The notes: generated by a model not told the origin, from the letters alone. DNA of 64,000 nucleotides from Oceanicola sp. (GCA_022447275.1 JAKVBK010000013.1:17318-81317), one strand, 5' to 3'; shown: positions 9,492 to 19,313, numbered from the stretch's first letter. Made by a program: numbers and translations.

Positions 9492-10322
9492 ATGACCTCT
9501 GAACAAAGCGCTGCACTTGTGAACGATCCAAAGGGCGGCCTTCCACGGCTGCTGGAAATCATGCGCCGCCTGCGCGACCCGCAAACGGGCTGCCCCTGGG
9601 ACATCGAGCAAACCTGGGACAGCATTGCGCCCTACACGATCGAAGAGGCCTACGAGGTGGCAGACGCCATCGCCCGGCGCGCCTGGGACGAAGTGCAGGC
9701 CGAACTGGGGGATCTGCTGTTGCAGGTGATCTATTTCTCGCAGATCGCAACAGAAGAGCAGCGCTTTGATTTTGACGCTGTCGCCAATGCGATCTCAGAC
9801 AAGATGGTGGACCGCCACCCCCATGTGTTCGGCACAGAAAACCGCGACAAATCTGCCGAGCAGCAAACCATCGACTGGGAAGTGCAAAAAGAGCGGGAGC
9901 GCGCCGCAAAGGGCGAAACACGGGTTCTGGATGGGGTGGCCCTCGGCCTGCCGGCCCTGATGCGCGCCCAAAAGCTGCAGAAACGCGCGGCCCGTGTTGG
10001 CTTTGACTGGCCCGAGATCACGCAGGTGCTCGACAAAATCCAGGAAGAGGCCGAGGAACTCGCAGCAGAACAGGGCGGCGACATGGATCGGCTCGAAGAC
10101 GAGTTCGGCGATCTGCTCTTCGTTGTGGTCAATCTTGGCCGTCATCTGGGCCTGGATGCAGAGACAGCACTGCGTCGCGCAAACGGAAAATTCACGCGCC
10201 GTTTCAATTATGTAGAAGACGAGACGAAAGCATCAGGCAAGGCGTTGACAGACAGCACACTCGAGGAAATGGACGCGCTGTGGACAGCCGCGAAACACGC
10301 CGAGCGCGCACCCTCCTCCTGA
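9492..10322 (+). CDS. mazG: Nucleoside triphosphate pyrophosphohydrolase MazG
   Basis: House-cleaning enzyme that converts (d)NTPs to monophosphates and pyrophosphate. It carries two MazG repeats: the first has 'CPWDIEQTWDSIAPYTIEEAYEV' and 'EVQAELGDLLLQVIYFSQIA' (the EExxE-12-ExxD type metal site), and the second has 'EEAEELAAEQ' with 'RLEDEFGDLLFVVVNLGRHLG'. Length is 276 residues. The ATG at 9492 has GGGGACAGG just upstream, a better signal than the in-frame ATG at 9477. It is divergent from the M20 gene with only 60 bp between the two starts. Confidence 0.94.
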   Translation: MTSEQSAALVNDPKGGLPRLLEIMRRLRDPQTGCPWDIEQTWDSIAPYTIEEAYEVADAIARRAWDEVQAELGDLLLQVIYFSQIATEEQRFDFDAVANAISDKMVDRHPHVFGTENRDKSAEQQTIDWEVQKERERAAKGETRVLDGVALGLPALMRAQKLQKRAARVGFDWPEITQVLDKIQEEAEELAAEQGGDMDRLEDEFGDLLFVVVNLGRHLGLDAETALRRANGKFTRRFNYVEDETKASGKALTDSTLEEMDALWTAAKHAERAPSS

Positions 10323-10347
10323 TAGCTATGGCCACATCGGGCGCGGA

Positions 10348-10932
10348 TCACGCGTCCAGTTCTGCATCCCAGTAGAGGAAATCCATCCAGCTTTCATGCA
10401 GGTGGTTGGGCGGGAATTTGCGCCCCATATTCCGCAACTCTTCGGCCATCGGCACCCGCGGTGCTTTGCGCAACGACAGCCCCGATTCCCGCAAGCTCTT
10501 GGAGCCCTTCTTCAGGTTGCATTTCGAACAGGCCGCCACGACATTTTCCCACGATGTGATGCCGCCTCTGGCGCGGGGTACGACGTGATCAAAGGTCAGA
10601 TCACCCTTGGCGCCGCAATACTGGCAGCGGAATTCGTCCCTCAGAAATAAATTAAAGCGCGTGAAGGCCACGCGCTTTCTGGGTTTGACATAGTCTTTCA
10701 GCACAACCACCGAAGGTATTCGGATCTCTGTCGAGGGGCTGCGCACAACCTCGTCATACTCGGCAAGGATCGTCACCCTGTCCAACCAGGCCGCCTTCAC
10801 AGCCTCCTGCCAAGGCCACAGGGATAAGGGGTAGTAGGATAGTGGTCTGTAATCCGCATTTAACACCAAGGCCGGGTTTTGCCTCAACGCCTGAGGATCC
10901 CGCACGAAATTGGTTCTGAACTCACCTTCCAT
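10348..10932 (-). CDS. HNH endonuclease
   Basis: A 194-residue protein with a C-terminal HNH nuclease domain: 'FRCQYCGAKGDLTFDHVVPRARGG' followed by 'SWENVVAACSKCNLKKGSK' gives the paired zinc cysteines (CxxC ... CxxC), the catalytic His of DHV and the Asn of ENVV. The N-terminal part ('LVLNADYRPLSYYPLSLWPW') is the conserved leader found in the stand-alone HNH proteins common in alphaproteobacterial chromosomes. No methylase or toxin partner is beside it, so it is not part of an obvious restriction system; a DNA repair or housekeeping role is more likely. Convergent with mazG. Confidence 0.9.
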   Translation of the reverse strand: MEGEFRTNFVRDPQALRQNPALVLNADYRPLSYYPLSLWPWQEAVKAAWLDRVTILAEYDEVVRSPSTEIRIPSVVVLKDYVKPRKRVAFTRFNLFLRDEFRCQYCGAKGDLTFDHVVPRARGGITSWENVVAACSKCNLKKGSKSLRESGLSLRKAPRVPMAEELRNMGRKFPPNHLHESWMDFLYWDAELDA

Positions 10933-11216
10933 ATGCCGACTGCTCCTGCTCCGCTCGCCACAGCGTTCGGTTGTCCGAGCGGGTCAATCCGCCCGTGACT
11001 TGGACTATATATAGGATGCGAAACCGCACAACCCCTGTATATGGTATTGCTCCTGATCTGCTTATCAACTGTGCAAGGGGGGCGGGCGCCGCCGGGAAAA
11101 CCAGCGCCGCAAAGACCATAGCCCCCTCTGCCCCGTCTGTTGGAGGGGGCGCAGTGTGGCCGCATCAAAATTGGATGGTGTGGCGGCGGATACGATCGCC
11201 GCCCCGAGCGCGGCGC

Positions 11217-11885
11217 TCAGCCCCGCTCCTTCAACAGATGAGACATAAACGCGAAGGCTTGCTGCAACCCATCCGGTGAGATGCCGTGCCCTGTGCCTTC
11301 CATCGTATGGGTGAAAGTATCAAAACCGGCATCTGCAAGCGCCTGTGCAGCAAGCTGCAAATCACCATAGGGCACCACCTCATCGGCATCGCCATGCAGC
11401 AGCAGCACCGGCATCTTCACCTTGGCCTCTGTTGCCAGCGCCTCAGGCGCAAGCAAACGCCCGGAGAAGCCGACAACGCCAGCCACCGCCTCATCCCGGC
11501 GCGGGGCCACCTGCAAGCTCATCATTGTGCCTTGCGAAAACCCAACAAGGATCAGATCGCGCGGCGCAAGAGCTTCGTCCTCTAACACCTTGTCAAGAAA
11601 TGCATTCAGATCATCGGCGGCTTCTAACATGCCGGCGCGCGCGGCCTCCTCAGACGAGCCGTCAATCCATGGGATCGGGAACCATTGCCGGCCCATCGGG
11701 CTTGCCGCGCAGGGCTCAGGCGCATCCGGAGCGTAAAACACCGTGTCGGGCATATGCGGGGCCAGCGGATCCGCGAGCGACAGCAGATCGGCACCGTCGG
11801 CACCATAACCGTGCAGGAACACAACCGCCGATGTTGCCTTGCCCGATTTCGGCGCACGGCGCCCGGTTTTGAGTTCTCTGGTCAT
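11217..11885 (-). CDS. Alpha/beta hydrolase, carboxylesterase/phospholipase family
   Basis: Small serine hydrolase of the Abhydrolase_2 family. It shows 'VVFLHGYGADGADLLSLADPL' (oxyanion region), the nucleophile elbow 'LVGFSQGTMMSLQ' (GFSQG), the acid in 'LLHGDADEVVPY' and the His in 'EGTGHGISPDGL', completing the Ser-Asp-His triad. Length is 222 residues. The ATG at 11885 overlaps the alkA stop (ATGA), so it is co-transcribed as the second gene after alkA. Natural substrates are unknown; short-chain esters or lysophospholipids are typical. Confidence 0.9.
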   Translation of the reverse strand: MTRELKTGRRAPKSGKATSAVVFLHGYGADGADLLSLADPLAPHMPDTVFYAPDAPEPCAASPMGRQWFPIPWIDGSSEEAARAGMLEAADDLNAFLDKVLEDEALAPRDLILVGFSQGTMMSLQVAPRRDEAVAGVVGFSGRLLAPEALATEAKVKMPVLLLHGDADEVVPYGDLQLAAQALADAGFDTFTHTMEGTGHGISPDGLQQAFAFMSHLLKERG

Positions 11886-12529
11886 CTTGTGCCCTCCCGA
11901 TCCTTGGCCACCCGGAAATAGGCCCACAACAGCCGCGCTGCAACCGCGCGCCACGGGGACCATGCCTGCGCCATCTCGCGCAAGGCACGTTCCTTCGGAC
12001 GCGCGTCCAAGTCCCACAGCAGGCGCGTGGCCTCCTGCAAAGCCAGATCACCGGGCGCAAAGACATCGGCCCGCCCGAGGCTGAACATCGCGTAAATCTC
12101 TGCCGTCCAGATCCCGATGCCCGGCACATCGGTGAGCGTGCTGACCACCTCTTCGAGGGGCGCATCCCTTAGCCCTGCGAAATTGATATTTGCCGCAGCC
12201 AGCGCCTTGGCATAGCGCACTTTCTGGCGGGACAGTCCACATTCCCGCAGCGCCTCCTCGCTGGCCCAAGTGACTTTGCGCGGACCAGTCAGGCGCGCAT
12301 CTTTCAGGCGCCCCCAAATGGCATCCGCCGCCGCTACCGACACCTGTTGAGAGACAATCGCCCCAAACAGCGCCTCAAAGCCGTCCTTGCGCAGACGCAG
12401 GGGCAAAGGGCCTGTGGCTTCAAGGGCTTGGGCGAAGCGGGGTTCAGCCGCAGCCAGCCACGCGGCCCCTTCGGCCACGCACGCGTTGCTGTGGATAATG
12501 CGCCCTACGGAATCGGTCTGGGTACTCAT
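11882..12529 (-). CDS. DNA-3-methyladenine glycosylase II (AlkA family)
   Basis: HhH-GPD superfamily base-excision repair glycosylase that removes alkylated purines. The helix-hairpin-helix region 'LTDVPGIGIWTAEIYAMFSLG' is followed by 'DVFAPGDLALQEATR', which supplies the catalytic Asp of the GPD segment. The short 215-residue form lacks the N-terminal AlkA regulatory domain of the E. coli protein, as is usual in alphaproteobacteria. Start at 12529 is chosen because the upstream extension has no homologous character. Overlaps the esterase gene by 4 bp. Divergent from the MFS gene at 12690. Confidence 0.88.
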   Translation of the reverse strand: MSTQTDSVGRIIHSNACVAEGAAWLAAAEPRFAQALEATGPLPLRLRKDGFEALFGAIVSQQVSVAAADAIWGRLKDARLTGPRKVTWASEEALRECGLSRQKVRYAKALAAANINFAGLRDAPLEEVVSTLTDVPGIGIWTAEIYAMFSLGRADVFAPGDLALQEATRLLWDLDARPKERALREMAQAWSPWRAVAARLLWAYFRVAKDREGTR

Positions 12530-12689
12530 GGGCACACTGTGGCACGGGCTTCGTCCGCATGCACCCCATGGGACATCCGCGCAGGGGCTCTGTGCCAAAA
12601 AGTGACGATCCCACATCGCCGGTCGCTCTTGCCTTGCCGCGGGGGCAAAGGTACTGCCACAGGGCATATCCCAGGAACAGGAACCCGCC

Positions 12690-13970
12690 ATGACGGCAAC
12701 TCTGGAGCCAGACGCCCTCGTGTCCGACGCACGGGCAAAGCGCAATGTGATGGTGCTTGTGGCGGCACAGGCCATTCTCGGTGCCCAGATGCCGATGCTG
12801 TTTGTGGTTGGCGGGCTCGCAGGCGGGATGTTGGCATGGCATGTGTGCTTTGCCACGCTGCCGATTGCCCTGATCGTGTTTGGCTCGATGACCACGGCGC
12901 CGTGGCTCTCGCCCTTCATGCAGCGCAATGGCCGCAAGGCAGGATTCGTGATTGGCACGCTGGGCGGTGCAGCAGGGGCAGCGCTGGCCGCAGCGGGCCT
13001 GTGGTTTGGCAGCTTTACCCTGCTTTTGATGGGCTCTTATCTAACCGGCATCTATATGTCCGCGCAGGGCTTTTACCGGTTTGCCGCAGCCGACACCGCC
13101 TCTGAAGCCTTCCGCCCAAAAGCGATTTCCTATGTCATGGCGGGTGGCTTGCTGTCCGCCATCATAGGCCCCCAATTGAACAAACTGGTGGCCGAGGCCT
13201 ATCTCATCCCCTTCCTTGGCACCTATCTCGCAATCATTGCGCTGAACCTTGCAGGCATGGGCATTTTCTACTGGCTGGACTTACCGCCCGGCACGAAAAA
13301 GACCGGGACAGCCGCAAATCTGCCGCCCGCGCGCACGCGGCGGGAACTGCTCAGCGATCCGGCGATCCTCGTGGCGGTGATCTGCGCCATGGTGTCCTAC
13401 GCGCTGATGAACCTCGTCATGACGTCAACGCCGCTGGCCGTTGTTGGCTGCGGCTTTGGAACGAACGCGGCCAATGACGTGGTGACAGCCCATGTGCTGG
13501 CAATGTTTGCGCCGTCCTTCTTTACCGGCCACCTGATCGCCCGGTTCGGGGTGCGCAAAATCGTGGCAACCGGCCTTCTGATCCTAGCGGCGGCGGGTGC
13601 CGTAGCGCTGACGGGCGTTGGGGCGGGGCTTTTGTCCGGCAGCGGCACGGGCTCTGAGCCCATGGGGCTTTTTTCGTTCTTCGGCGCTTTGATCCTGCTC
13701 GGGCTGGGGTGGAATTTCGGCTTTATCGGCGCCACCACGATGCTCGCCGGCGCACATGCGCCCCATGAACGCGGCGTGGTTCAGGGCATGAACGATGCGC
13801 TGGTCTTTGGCTGTGTCACCGTGGCGTCTCTGGCCTCGGGGGGGCTGATGAATTGCGCCGGTGGCGATGTGGTGCAGGGCTGGACAGCTGTAAACCTTGC
13901 CATGGCCCCCTTCCTGATGTTGGCAGGTGGCGCCTTGGTTTGGCTGATGATGCAGCCCAAAACGGCCTGA
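12690..13970 (+). CDS. Major facilitator superfamily transporter
   Basis: Inner-membrane protein of 426 residues with about 12 hydrophobic helices and very little loop sequence; the MFS-like basic loop between helices 2 and 3 is 'PFMQRNGRKAGFVIG'. A central loop ('PPGTKKTGTAANLPPARTRREL') separates the two six-helix halves. The substrate cannot be told from the sequence, and no catabolic or efflux partner lies beside it. ATG 12690 follows 'GGAACAGGAACCCGCC', a weak ribosome-binding site. Confidence 0.85.
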   Translation: MTATLEPDALVSDARAKRNVMVLVAAQAILGAQMPMLFVVGGLAGGMLAWHVCFATLPIALIVFGSMTTAPWLSPFMQRNGRKAGFVIGTLGGAAGAALAAAGLWFGSFTLLLMGSYLTGIYMSAQGFYRFAAADTASEAFRPKAISYVMAGGLLSAIIGPQLNKLVAEAYLIPFLGTYLAIIALNLAGMGIFYWLDLPPGTKKTGTAANLPPARTRRELLSDPAILVAVICAMVSYALMNLVMTSTPLAVVGCGFGTNAANDVVTAHVLAMFAPSFFTGHLIARFGVRKIVATGLLILAAAGAVALTGVGAGLLSGSGTGSEPMGLFSFFGALILLGLGWNFGFIGATTMLAGAHAPHERGVVQGMNDALVFGCVTVASLASGGLMNCAGGDVVQGWTAVNLAMAPFLMLAGGALVWLMMQPKTA

Positions 13971-14015
13971 CCGGCCCGGCACGGTAGCGGGCAACAGCCC
14001 CCGCCGTCCGCCGTA

Positions 14016-14780
14016 TTAGAGCATCCCCCAAGAGAGCCGCATCAAGCGCCAATTGCGCTGGATCGGGCTGATGCCCAGCGCCCCGTTGGCCACACGAGCG
14101 GGGTCTTGCGCGGCCATCTTCAACACCGGCCGGGTCAACCACCCGTCCGCCCGCGCGATGGCAGGCAAGCCCTGCGCGCCTGACAAGCGTCCTAGCCCTT
14201 CGCGTGCCAATGCCTGCACAGCAGCAGGACGCCCATCCAGCAACGGGCGGCGCCCCCCCGCTTCGAGCCCCGGGATCGCCATGAACAGCCGCGCCAGACC
14301 CGTCGACCAGGCCCAGTCCGATATCGCAGACCGCGCAACATCGGCCCCGGTCATCGTGCAGAGGGCGGCCGGCAGACCGCCGGCAGTGGCAACCAGATAG
14401 GCGTCGAAAGCGTCCTTGTCCTCGAATGGGTCTCGGTAGATTTCCCAGCGCCGCGCCTCCACCAGCCGATCGAGCACAGGCACGGCTTGCGGCGTGACAA
14501 CCCCTGCCAGCGGCGCGGCCACCTCATGGGCGCGGGCCTCTTTGCCCTGTGCGATTTCTTCCAGCACATCGCGCCACCATTGCAGGCGCATCTCGGCGAT
14601 CATGGCCTCTTGCGTCACCCAGGGCGCACGCGCCACTTCAAGGTTGAAAGCATAGAGCGGCAACATGAGCCGACGCTCTGCCACGGGCCGGGCCATGGCG
14701 GCGGCCAGCCTGTCGGGATCACCGCGCGCCAGCAGATCGGCGCAGGCCTGCAAGGGATCGGGGCCGGGCGCATCGCTCAT
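14016..14780 (-). CDS. Squalene/phytoene synthase-like protein, NDUFAF6 type, lacking the catalytic Asp motifs
   Basis: A 254-residue trans-isoprenyl synthase fold protein. The segment 'LPLYAFNLEVARAPWVTQ' occupies the place where true phytoene or squalene synthases carry their first DxxxD motif, but the aspartates are absent, and 'EMRLQWWRDVLEEI' matches the 'RLQFWRD' signature of the mitochondrial complex I assembly factor NDUFAF6 and its alphaproteobacterial relatives. The second Asp-rich motif is also missing ('DWAWSTGLARLFMAIP'). No carotenoid genes are nearby. A role in respiratory complex assembly rather than terpenoid synthesis is therefore the better guess (inference). Start at 14780 begins just before the conserved domain; 43 bp separate it from the cimA stop upstream on the same strand. 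Confidence 0.82.
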   Translation of the reverse strand: MSDAPGPDPLQACADLLARGDPDRLAAAMARPVAERRLMLPLYAFNLEVARAPWVTQEAMIAEMRLQWWRDVLEEIAQGKEARAHEVAAPLAGVVTPQAVPVLDRLVEARRWEIYRDPFEDKDAFDAYLVATAGGLPAALCTMTGADVARSAISDWAWSTGLARLFMAIPGLEAGGRRPLLDGRPAAVQALAREGLGRLSGAQGLPAIARADGWLTRPVLKMAAQDPARVANGALGISPIQRNWRLMRLSWGML

Positions 14781-14823
14781 TGGGGCGTCCCCGGAACAGT
14801 CGCAAAGCAGGCAGCATTTCGGC

Positions 14824-16476
14824 TCATGCGCCCTGCCCTGCGCCAGCACCATCCTGAACCAGCTTCCAGGTGATCGCCTCGATCAGCGCCTCGAAACTGG
14901 CATCCACGATATTGGGCGAAACCCCCACCGTGGCCCAGCGCCGTCCGTGGCTGTCAGCACTGTCGATGATCACACGGGTAACCGCGTCCGTGCCCGAACC
15001 GGTGATGCGCACTTTGAAATCCACGAGACGCATATCGTCGATCACGGATTGATAGGGGCCCAGATCCTTTGCCAGGGCCCGCGCCAGCGCGTTAACGGGC
15101 CCCCGATCTGAGCCGCTTTCATCCATGCTCTCGGAAACCGACAGCTTTTTCTCACCGCCCACCTTCACGACCACAACCGCCTCAGACAGGCTGACCATCT
15201 CGTTGTATTTGTTCTTCCGGCGCTCCACCGTCACCCGGTAGCGCTTGACCTCGAAGAAATCTGGCAGCCGCCCCATCTCATCGAGGGCAATCAGTTCAAA
15301 ACTGGCCTGCGCCGTATCATAGGCGTAGCCCGCCGCCTCGCGCTGTTTGATCCGCTCGAGGATGCGCGGAAGGGCCGGATCGCCCTTTTCCAAGGCAATG
15401 CCGGCCTCGGACAGTCTGCGCAGCAAGTTAGACGTGCCCGCTTGGTTAGACATCGGAATGACGCGCGCATTGCCCACCGAACTGGGCGGAATGTGCTCAT
15501 AGGTGCTCGGATCTTTCAAAATAGCAGAGGCATGCAGACCCGCCTTATGGGCGAAGGCAGATGCCCCCACATAGGGCGCGGCCTTCATAGGCACCCGGTT
15601 GAGGATATCATCCAGTTTGCGGCTCACACGGGTCAGCCCCTGCAACGCCTCGGCCGTCACCCCGGTCTGCAGACTGGACCGGTAGGGTTCTTTGAGCAGC
15701 AGCGTTGGCAAAAGCGTCACGAGATTGGCATTGCCACATCGCTCGCCCAGCCCGTTCAGTGTGCCCTGAATCTGGCGCGCACCAGCGCGCACGGCGGCCA
15801 GCGCATTGGCCACGGCATTGCCCGTGTCATCATGGGTGTGAATGCCCAGATGACTGCCCGGTATACCTGCGGCGATCACCTGAGAGGTGATGTCGAACAC
15901 CTCTTCCGGCAGGGTGCCACCATTGGTGTCACACAGAACAATCCAGCGGGCACCGGCCGCGTGCGCGGCCTTCAGACATTCCAGCGCATAGCCGGGATTG
16001 GCCTTGTAGCCGTCAAAGAAATGCTCTGCGTCGAACAGGGCCTCGCGGCCCTGCGCCACGAGATGGGCGATACTGTCAGCGATGTTGGAGACATTTTCCT
16101 GCAAGGAGATGCCCAGCGCCTTGGTGACATGAAAATCATGGCTTTTGCCCACAAGGCAGACCGCCGGCGTGCCCGCATTTACAACACCGGCAAGCACCTC
16201 GTCATTGGCGGCCGAGCGCCCGGCCCGTTTCGTCATGCCGAAGGCGGTGAAGGTGGCTTGGGCGCAGGGGCGTTCCTGCAGGAAGGCGCTGTCGATCGGA
16301 TTGGCGCCGGGCCAGCCGCCCTCCACGTAATCAATGCCCAGACCGTCGAGCATGGTGGCGATCTCACGCTTTTCATCGAGGCTGAACTGAACGCCCTGGG
16401 TCTGCTGTCCATCGCGCAGGGTGGTGTCGAACAGGTAGAGCCGTTCGGGCTTTTCCGCCGTCATCACAGAAGTCAT
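14824..16476 (-). CDS. cimA: (R)-citramalate synthase
   Basis: Condenses pyruvate and acetyl-CoA to (R)-citramalate, the first step of the threonine-independent route to isoleucine. The HMGL-like TIM barrel starts with 'YLFDTTLRDGQQTQGVQFSLDEK', has 'GIHTHDDTGNAVANALAAVRAGA' and 'GTLNGLGERCGNANL', and a C-terminal LeuA-type dimer/regulatory domain follows ('SYxV-like' region from about 390). Length of 550 residues and the opening TTLRDG-QQ fit the CimA/2-isopropylmalate-like branch rather than LeuA. The ATG shares one base with the cysS stop (TGATG). The alternative GTG at 16479 is one codon upstream. Together with ilvBN at 59-62 kb it covers isoleucine synthesis. Confidence 0.9.
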   Translation of the reverse strand: MTSVMTAEKPERLYLFDTTLRDGQQTQGVQFSLDEKREIATMLDGLGIDYVEGGWPGANPIDSAFLQERPCAQATFTAFGMTKRAGRSAANDEVLAGVVNAGTPAVCLVGKSHDFHVTKALGISLQENVSNIADSIAHLVAQGREALFDAEHFFDGYKANPGYALECLKAAHAAGARWIVLCDTNGGTLPEEVFDITSQVIAAGIPGSHLGIHTHDDTGNAVANALAAVRAGARQIQGTLNGLGERCGNANLVTLLPTLLLKEPYRSSLQTGVTAEALQGLTRVSRKLDDILNRVPMKAAPYVGASAFAHKAGLHASAILKDPSTYEHIPPSSVGNARVIPMSNQAGTSNLLRRLSEAGIALEKGDPALPRILERIKQREAAGYAYDTAQASFELIALDEMGRLPDFFEVKRYRVTVERRKNKYNEMVSLSEAVVVVKVGGEKKLSVSESMDESGSDRGPVNALARALAKDLGPYQSVIDDMRLVDFKVRITGSGTDAVTRVIIDSADSHGRRWATVGVSPNIVDASFEALIEAITWKLVQDGAGAGQGA

Positions 16477-17834
16477 CACAGCGCCTCCAGCTTGGCGGCA
16501 TCGAATCCGGGGCCGGGCACAAGCTCGATCCCGGCCTTCGACATGCGCACCTCAACCCCGGCTGCAATCAACCCGGACTTCATGGCATCGACCGCGCTGA
16601 AATCCTTGGTTTCCATGGCCGCTGCGCGCAAATCCCCCAGAGCTGCGGCATGGGCCGACAGGTCGACAGCCACCGTTTGTGCCCAATCCGGGATCGCGCT
16701 GCCGATCAACCCGAGAATGCCAAGGCCCGCGCGCAGACCTGCGACATCGCCCGCGCTGCTCAGCTTGTGCAATTCGGCCAAAGCGCCCGGGGTGTTGATA
16801 TTGTCGCTCAGCGCCGCAATCACCGTGCCGGGCACTTCGCCTGCGACGGTGTCCTCCACCTGCGCGTACCACTTGCGCAGCGTTTTCTCGGCCTCTGCGG
16901 CTTTTGCGGCGGTCCAGTCCATGGGCTTGCCGAAATGGGTCATCAGATAGACCATGCGGGCCACCTCGCCGGGCACCCCCTGCTCGAGGACATCCTGCAC
17001 CGTGAAGAAATTGCCCAGCGACTTGGACATCTTCTTGCCCTCGACCTGGAGCATCTCATTGTGCAGCCAGATCTTGGCGAAGTCATGCCCGCAGCAACGG
17101 CTCTGCGCGATCTCGTTTTCATGGTGGGGGAACATCAGGTCATTGCCGCCCCCATGGATGTCAAAGCTGGCGCCCAGCAGGTCATGGGCCATGGCCGAGC
17201 ATTCGATATGCCAGCCCGGACGACCGCGCCCCCACGGGCTGTCCCAGCCCGGTGTATCGGCATCTGAGGGTTTCCAGAGCACAAAATCCATCGGATCGCG
17301 CTTATAGGGGGCCACCTCAACGCGCGCGCCCGCGATCATGTCATCCACGCTGCGGCCCGAAAGCGCTCCGTATTCCTGATAGGAGCTCACCGCAAACAAG
17401 GCATGGCCATCGGCGGCGTAGGCGTGGCCACGGGCGATCAGATCCTCGATCATGGCGATCATCTGCCCGATATAGGCGGTGGCGCGCGGCATATGATCGG
17501 GCTCCAACACGCCGAGGGCGGCCATGTCATCAAGATACCACTGGGTGGTTTCGGCAGTGATCTCGGCGATCGGGCGCCCCGTGCTGGCGGCGCGCGCATT
17601 GATCTTGTCATCCACGTCGGTGAAATTGCGCACATAGGTCACATGCTCGGGGCCATAAACATGGCGCAGCAGACGATACAGCGTGTCAAACACCACCGCA
17701 GGGCGGGCATTGCCGATATGCGCCCTGTCATAAACCGTGGGCCCACAGACATACATGCGCACGTTGTCAGGATCGATCGGAACCAGCTGTTCGAGCTGGC
17801 GCGAGCGGGAGTTCCAAAGGCGGATCGTGGTCAT
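16476..17834 (-). CDS. cysS: Cysteine--tRNA ligase
   Basis: Class I aminoacyl-tRNA synthetase. It carries the HIGH-type motif in '[17 protein letters not shown]', the zinc/cysteine site 'YVCGPTVYD' and '[12 protein letters not shown]', '[11 protein letters not shown]', and '[13 protein letters not shown]' (KMSKS). At 452 residues it is normal length. ATG 17834 has GAGG six nt upstream and gives the usual '[17 protein letters not shown]' start. Its stop overlaps the cimA start, an operon linkage of an aminoacyl-tRNA synthetase with an amino acid biosynthetic gene that is common in Rhodobacterales. Confidence 0.96.
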   Translation of the reverse strand: MTTIRLWNSRSRQLEQLVPIDPDNVRMYVCGPTVYDRAHIGNARPAVVFDTLYRLLRHVYGPEHVTYVRNFTDVDDKINARAASTGRPIAEITAETTQWYLDDMAALGVLEPDHMPRATAYIGQMIAMIEDLIARGHAYAADGHALFAVSSYQEYGALSGRSVDDMIAGARVEVAPYKRDPMDFVLWKPSDADTPGWDSPWGRGRPGWHIECSAMAHDLLGASFDIHGGGNDLMFPHHENEIAQSRCCGHDFAKIWLHNEMLQVEGKKMSKSLGNFFTVQDVLEQGVPGEVARMVYLMTHFGKPMDWTAAKAAEAEKTLRKWYAQVEDTVAGEVPGTVIAALSDNINTPGALAELHKLSSAGDVAGLRAGLGILGLIGSAIPDWAQTVAVDLSAHAAALGDLRAAAMETKDFSAVDAMKSGLIAAGVEVRMSKAGIELVPGPGFDAAKLEAL

Positions 17835-18122
17835 GGCGGCCTCTTGAGATCTGGCTTTATGCACGGGCATGTGCGGCGTGGGTCGCCCGCGGGAAGCTTG
17901 CCGTCAAGTGGTCTTGAGAAAACGACGTTGCACCCCGCGGACAAATGTCAGCAGGGAATACAGTTCCGAATGGCAATCAGCGTCATCATGGGCTTTGGGT
18001 AACGTCAAACGGGCGGGCTGCCAACCCTTGGCGTCACGCTGCGCCGGCAAGCGGGCAATTAGGGGACAGGTCCGGCCCCGTTTTGATTGACACGGCAGCG
18101 CTGTCGTGGCCACTTCCCGGCC

Positions 18123-19313
18123 ATGAAACTTTCGACACGTCTTTCCAATCTGGTGCCCGGCGGCGATGACGGCTGGGGCTTGTTCATGAAATCCCGCGAG
18201 ATGGTCGCGGCCGGCGTCCCGGTGATCGAACTCACCATCGGCGAGCACGATATCCGGACGGACCCAACGATCCTCACGGCCATGGCCGAGGCGGCACAGG
18301 GCGGGCATACGGGCTATGCCGCTGTGCCCGGCACCGATGATCTGCGCCGCAAAGTGGCAGAACGAACAGAAGACCGCACAGGCGTGCCCACCGGGCCAGA
18401 GAATGTGCTGGTGACACCGGGTGGGCAGGCCGCCCTCTTTGCCGCCCATCTCGCCGCGATCGATGCTGGCCAGCCAGCCGCCTATATCGATCCCTATTAT
18501 GCCACCTATCCCGGCACGATTCGCGCCGCTGGCGGTGTGCCCCGCCCGCTGGTCACCCGCGCCCGCGATGGGTTCGCCCCCACGGCGCAGGGGCTGGCTG
18601 AGGTGTTGCCCGGCTGTGCCTCGCTGATGATCAACACCCCCAACAACCCCACCGGGGCGGTCTATGACGCCGCAACCATCGACATGATCTGCGCAGCCGT
18701 ACAGGCCGAAGACTGCTGGCTGATCTCGGACGAGGTCTATGACAGCCAGGTCTGGGCCGGTGCCCATATCAGCCCGCGCGCGCGTCCGGGGATGGCAGAG
18801 CGCACATTTGTCGTCGGCTCCATGTCGAAAAGTCACGCCATGACCGGCTCTCGCTGCGGCTGGATCATCGGCCCGGAAGACGCGATTGACCATCTGATCA
18901 CGCTTGCAACCCACACCACCTACGGGGTGCCCGGTTTCATTCAGGATGCGGCTGTCTTTGCCCTCGAACAGGGCACTGCCTTTGAGGACAAGGTCGGCGC
19001 GCCTTTCCGGCGCCGCAGGCAACTGGCGCTTGATCTGCTGTCCCAGCAGACGCTTGTCGGCCATGTGCCCTCGGGCGGGGCGATGTACATGATGCTGGAT
19101 GTGCAGGCCACGGGTCTGTCGGGCGAGGCCTTTGCTCACAGCCTGCTGGAGGCCCATCACATCGCTGTCATGCCCGGCGAAAGCTTCGGCGCGGCCGCCG
19201 CCGGACATTTGCGCGTGGCCCTCACCGTCGATGATGACAGGCTGATGGATGCCTTGCGCACCCTGCTGGAACATGCCCAAACCCTGACAAGGCAGACTGT
19301 CCATGCCGACTGA
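18123..19313 (+). CDS. PLP-dependent aminotransferase, class I/II
   Basis: Fold-type I aminotransferase of 396 residues. It has 'NTPNNPTGAVYDAATI' (substrate carboxylate/PLP ring Asn), 'ISDEVYDSQVW' (PLP Asp/Tyr) and 'VGSMSKSHAMTGSRCGWI' holding the PLP lysine, with a C-terminal Arg in 'GHLRVALTVDD'. This layout is close to aspartate/aromatic-type enzymes, but the amino donor and acceptor cannot be read from sequence. ATG 18123 is the first methionine after the intergenic region; upstream in-frame ATG 18087 gives a Cys/Arg-rich leader with no family character. It starts an operon with the next two genes (11-bp and 4-bp overlaps). Confidence 0.88.
   Translation: MKLSTRLSNLVPGGDDGWGLFMKSREMVAAGVPVIELTIGEHDIRTDPTILTAMAEAAQGGHTGYAAVPGTDDLRRKVAERTEDRTGVPTGPENVLVTPGGQAALFAAHLAAIDAGQPAAYIDPYYATYPGTIRAAGGVPRPLVTRARDGFAPTAQGLAEVLPGCASLMINTPNNPTGAVYDAATIDMICAAVQAEDCWLISDEVYDSQVWAGAHISPRARPGMAERTFVVGSMSKSHAMTGSRCGWIIGPEDAIDHLITLATHTTYGVPGFIQDAAVFALEQGTAFEDKVGAPFRRRRQLALDLLSQQTLVGHVPSGGAMYMMLDVQATGLSGEAFAHSLLEAHHIAVMPGESFGAAAAGHLRVALTVDDDRLMDALRTLLEHAQTLTRQTVHAD

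Noticed and set aside
10933..11216. A small gene in the 284-bp gap between the HNH gene and the esterase gene
   Set aside because: The available frames have no ribosome-binding site or family character; the region probably holds the HNH promoter.
14016..14780. Phytoene synthase (crtB) for carotenoid synthesis
   Set aside because: The Asp-rich catalytic motifs are missing and no other carotenoid gene is nearby.
15442..16950. A 502-codon plus-strand frame opposite cimA and cysS
   Set aside because: Shadow of two coupled minus-strand genes; no recognisable domain.
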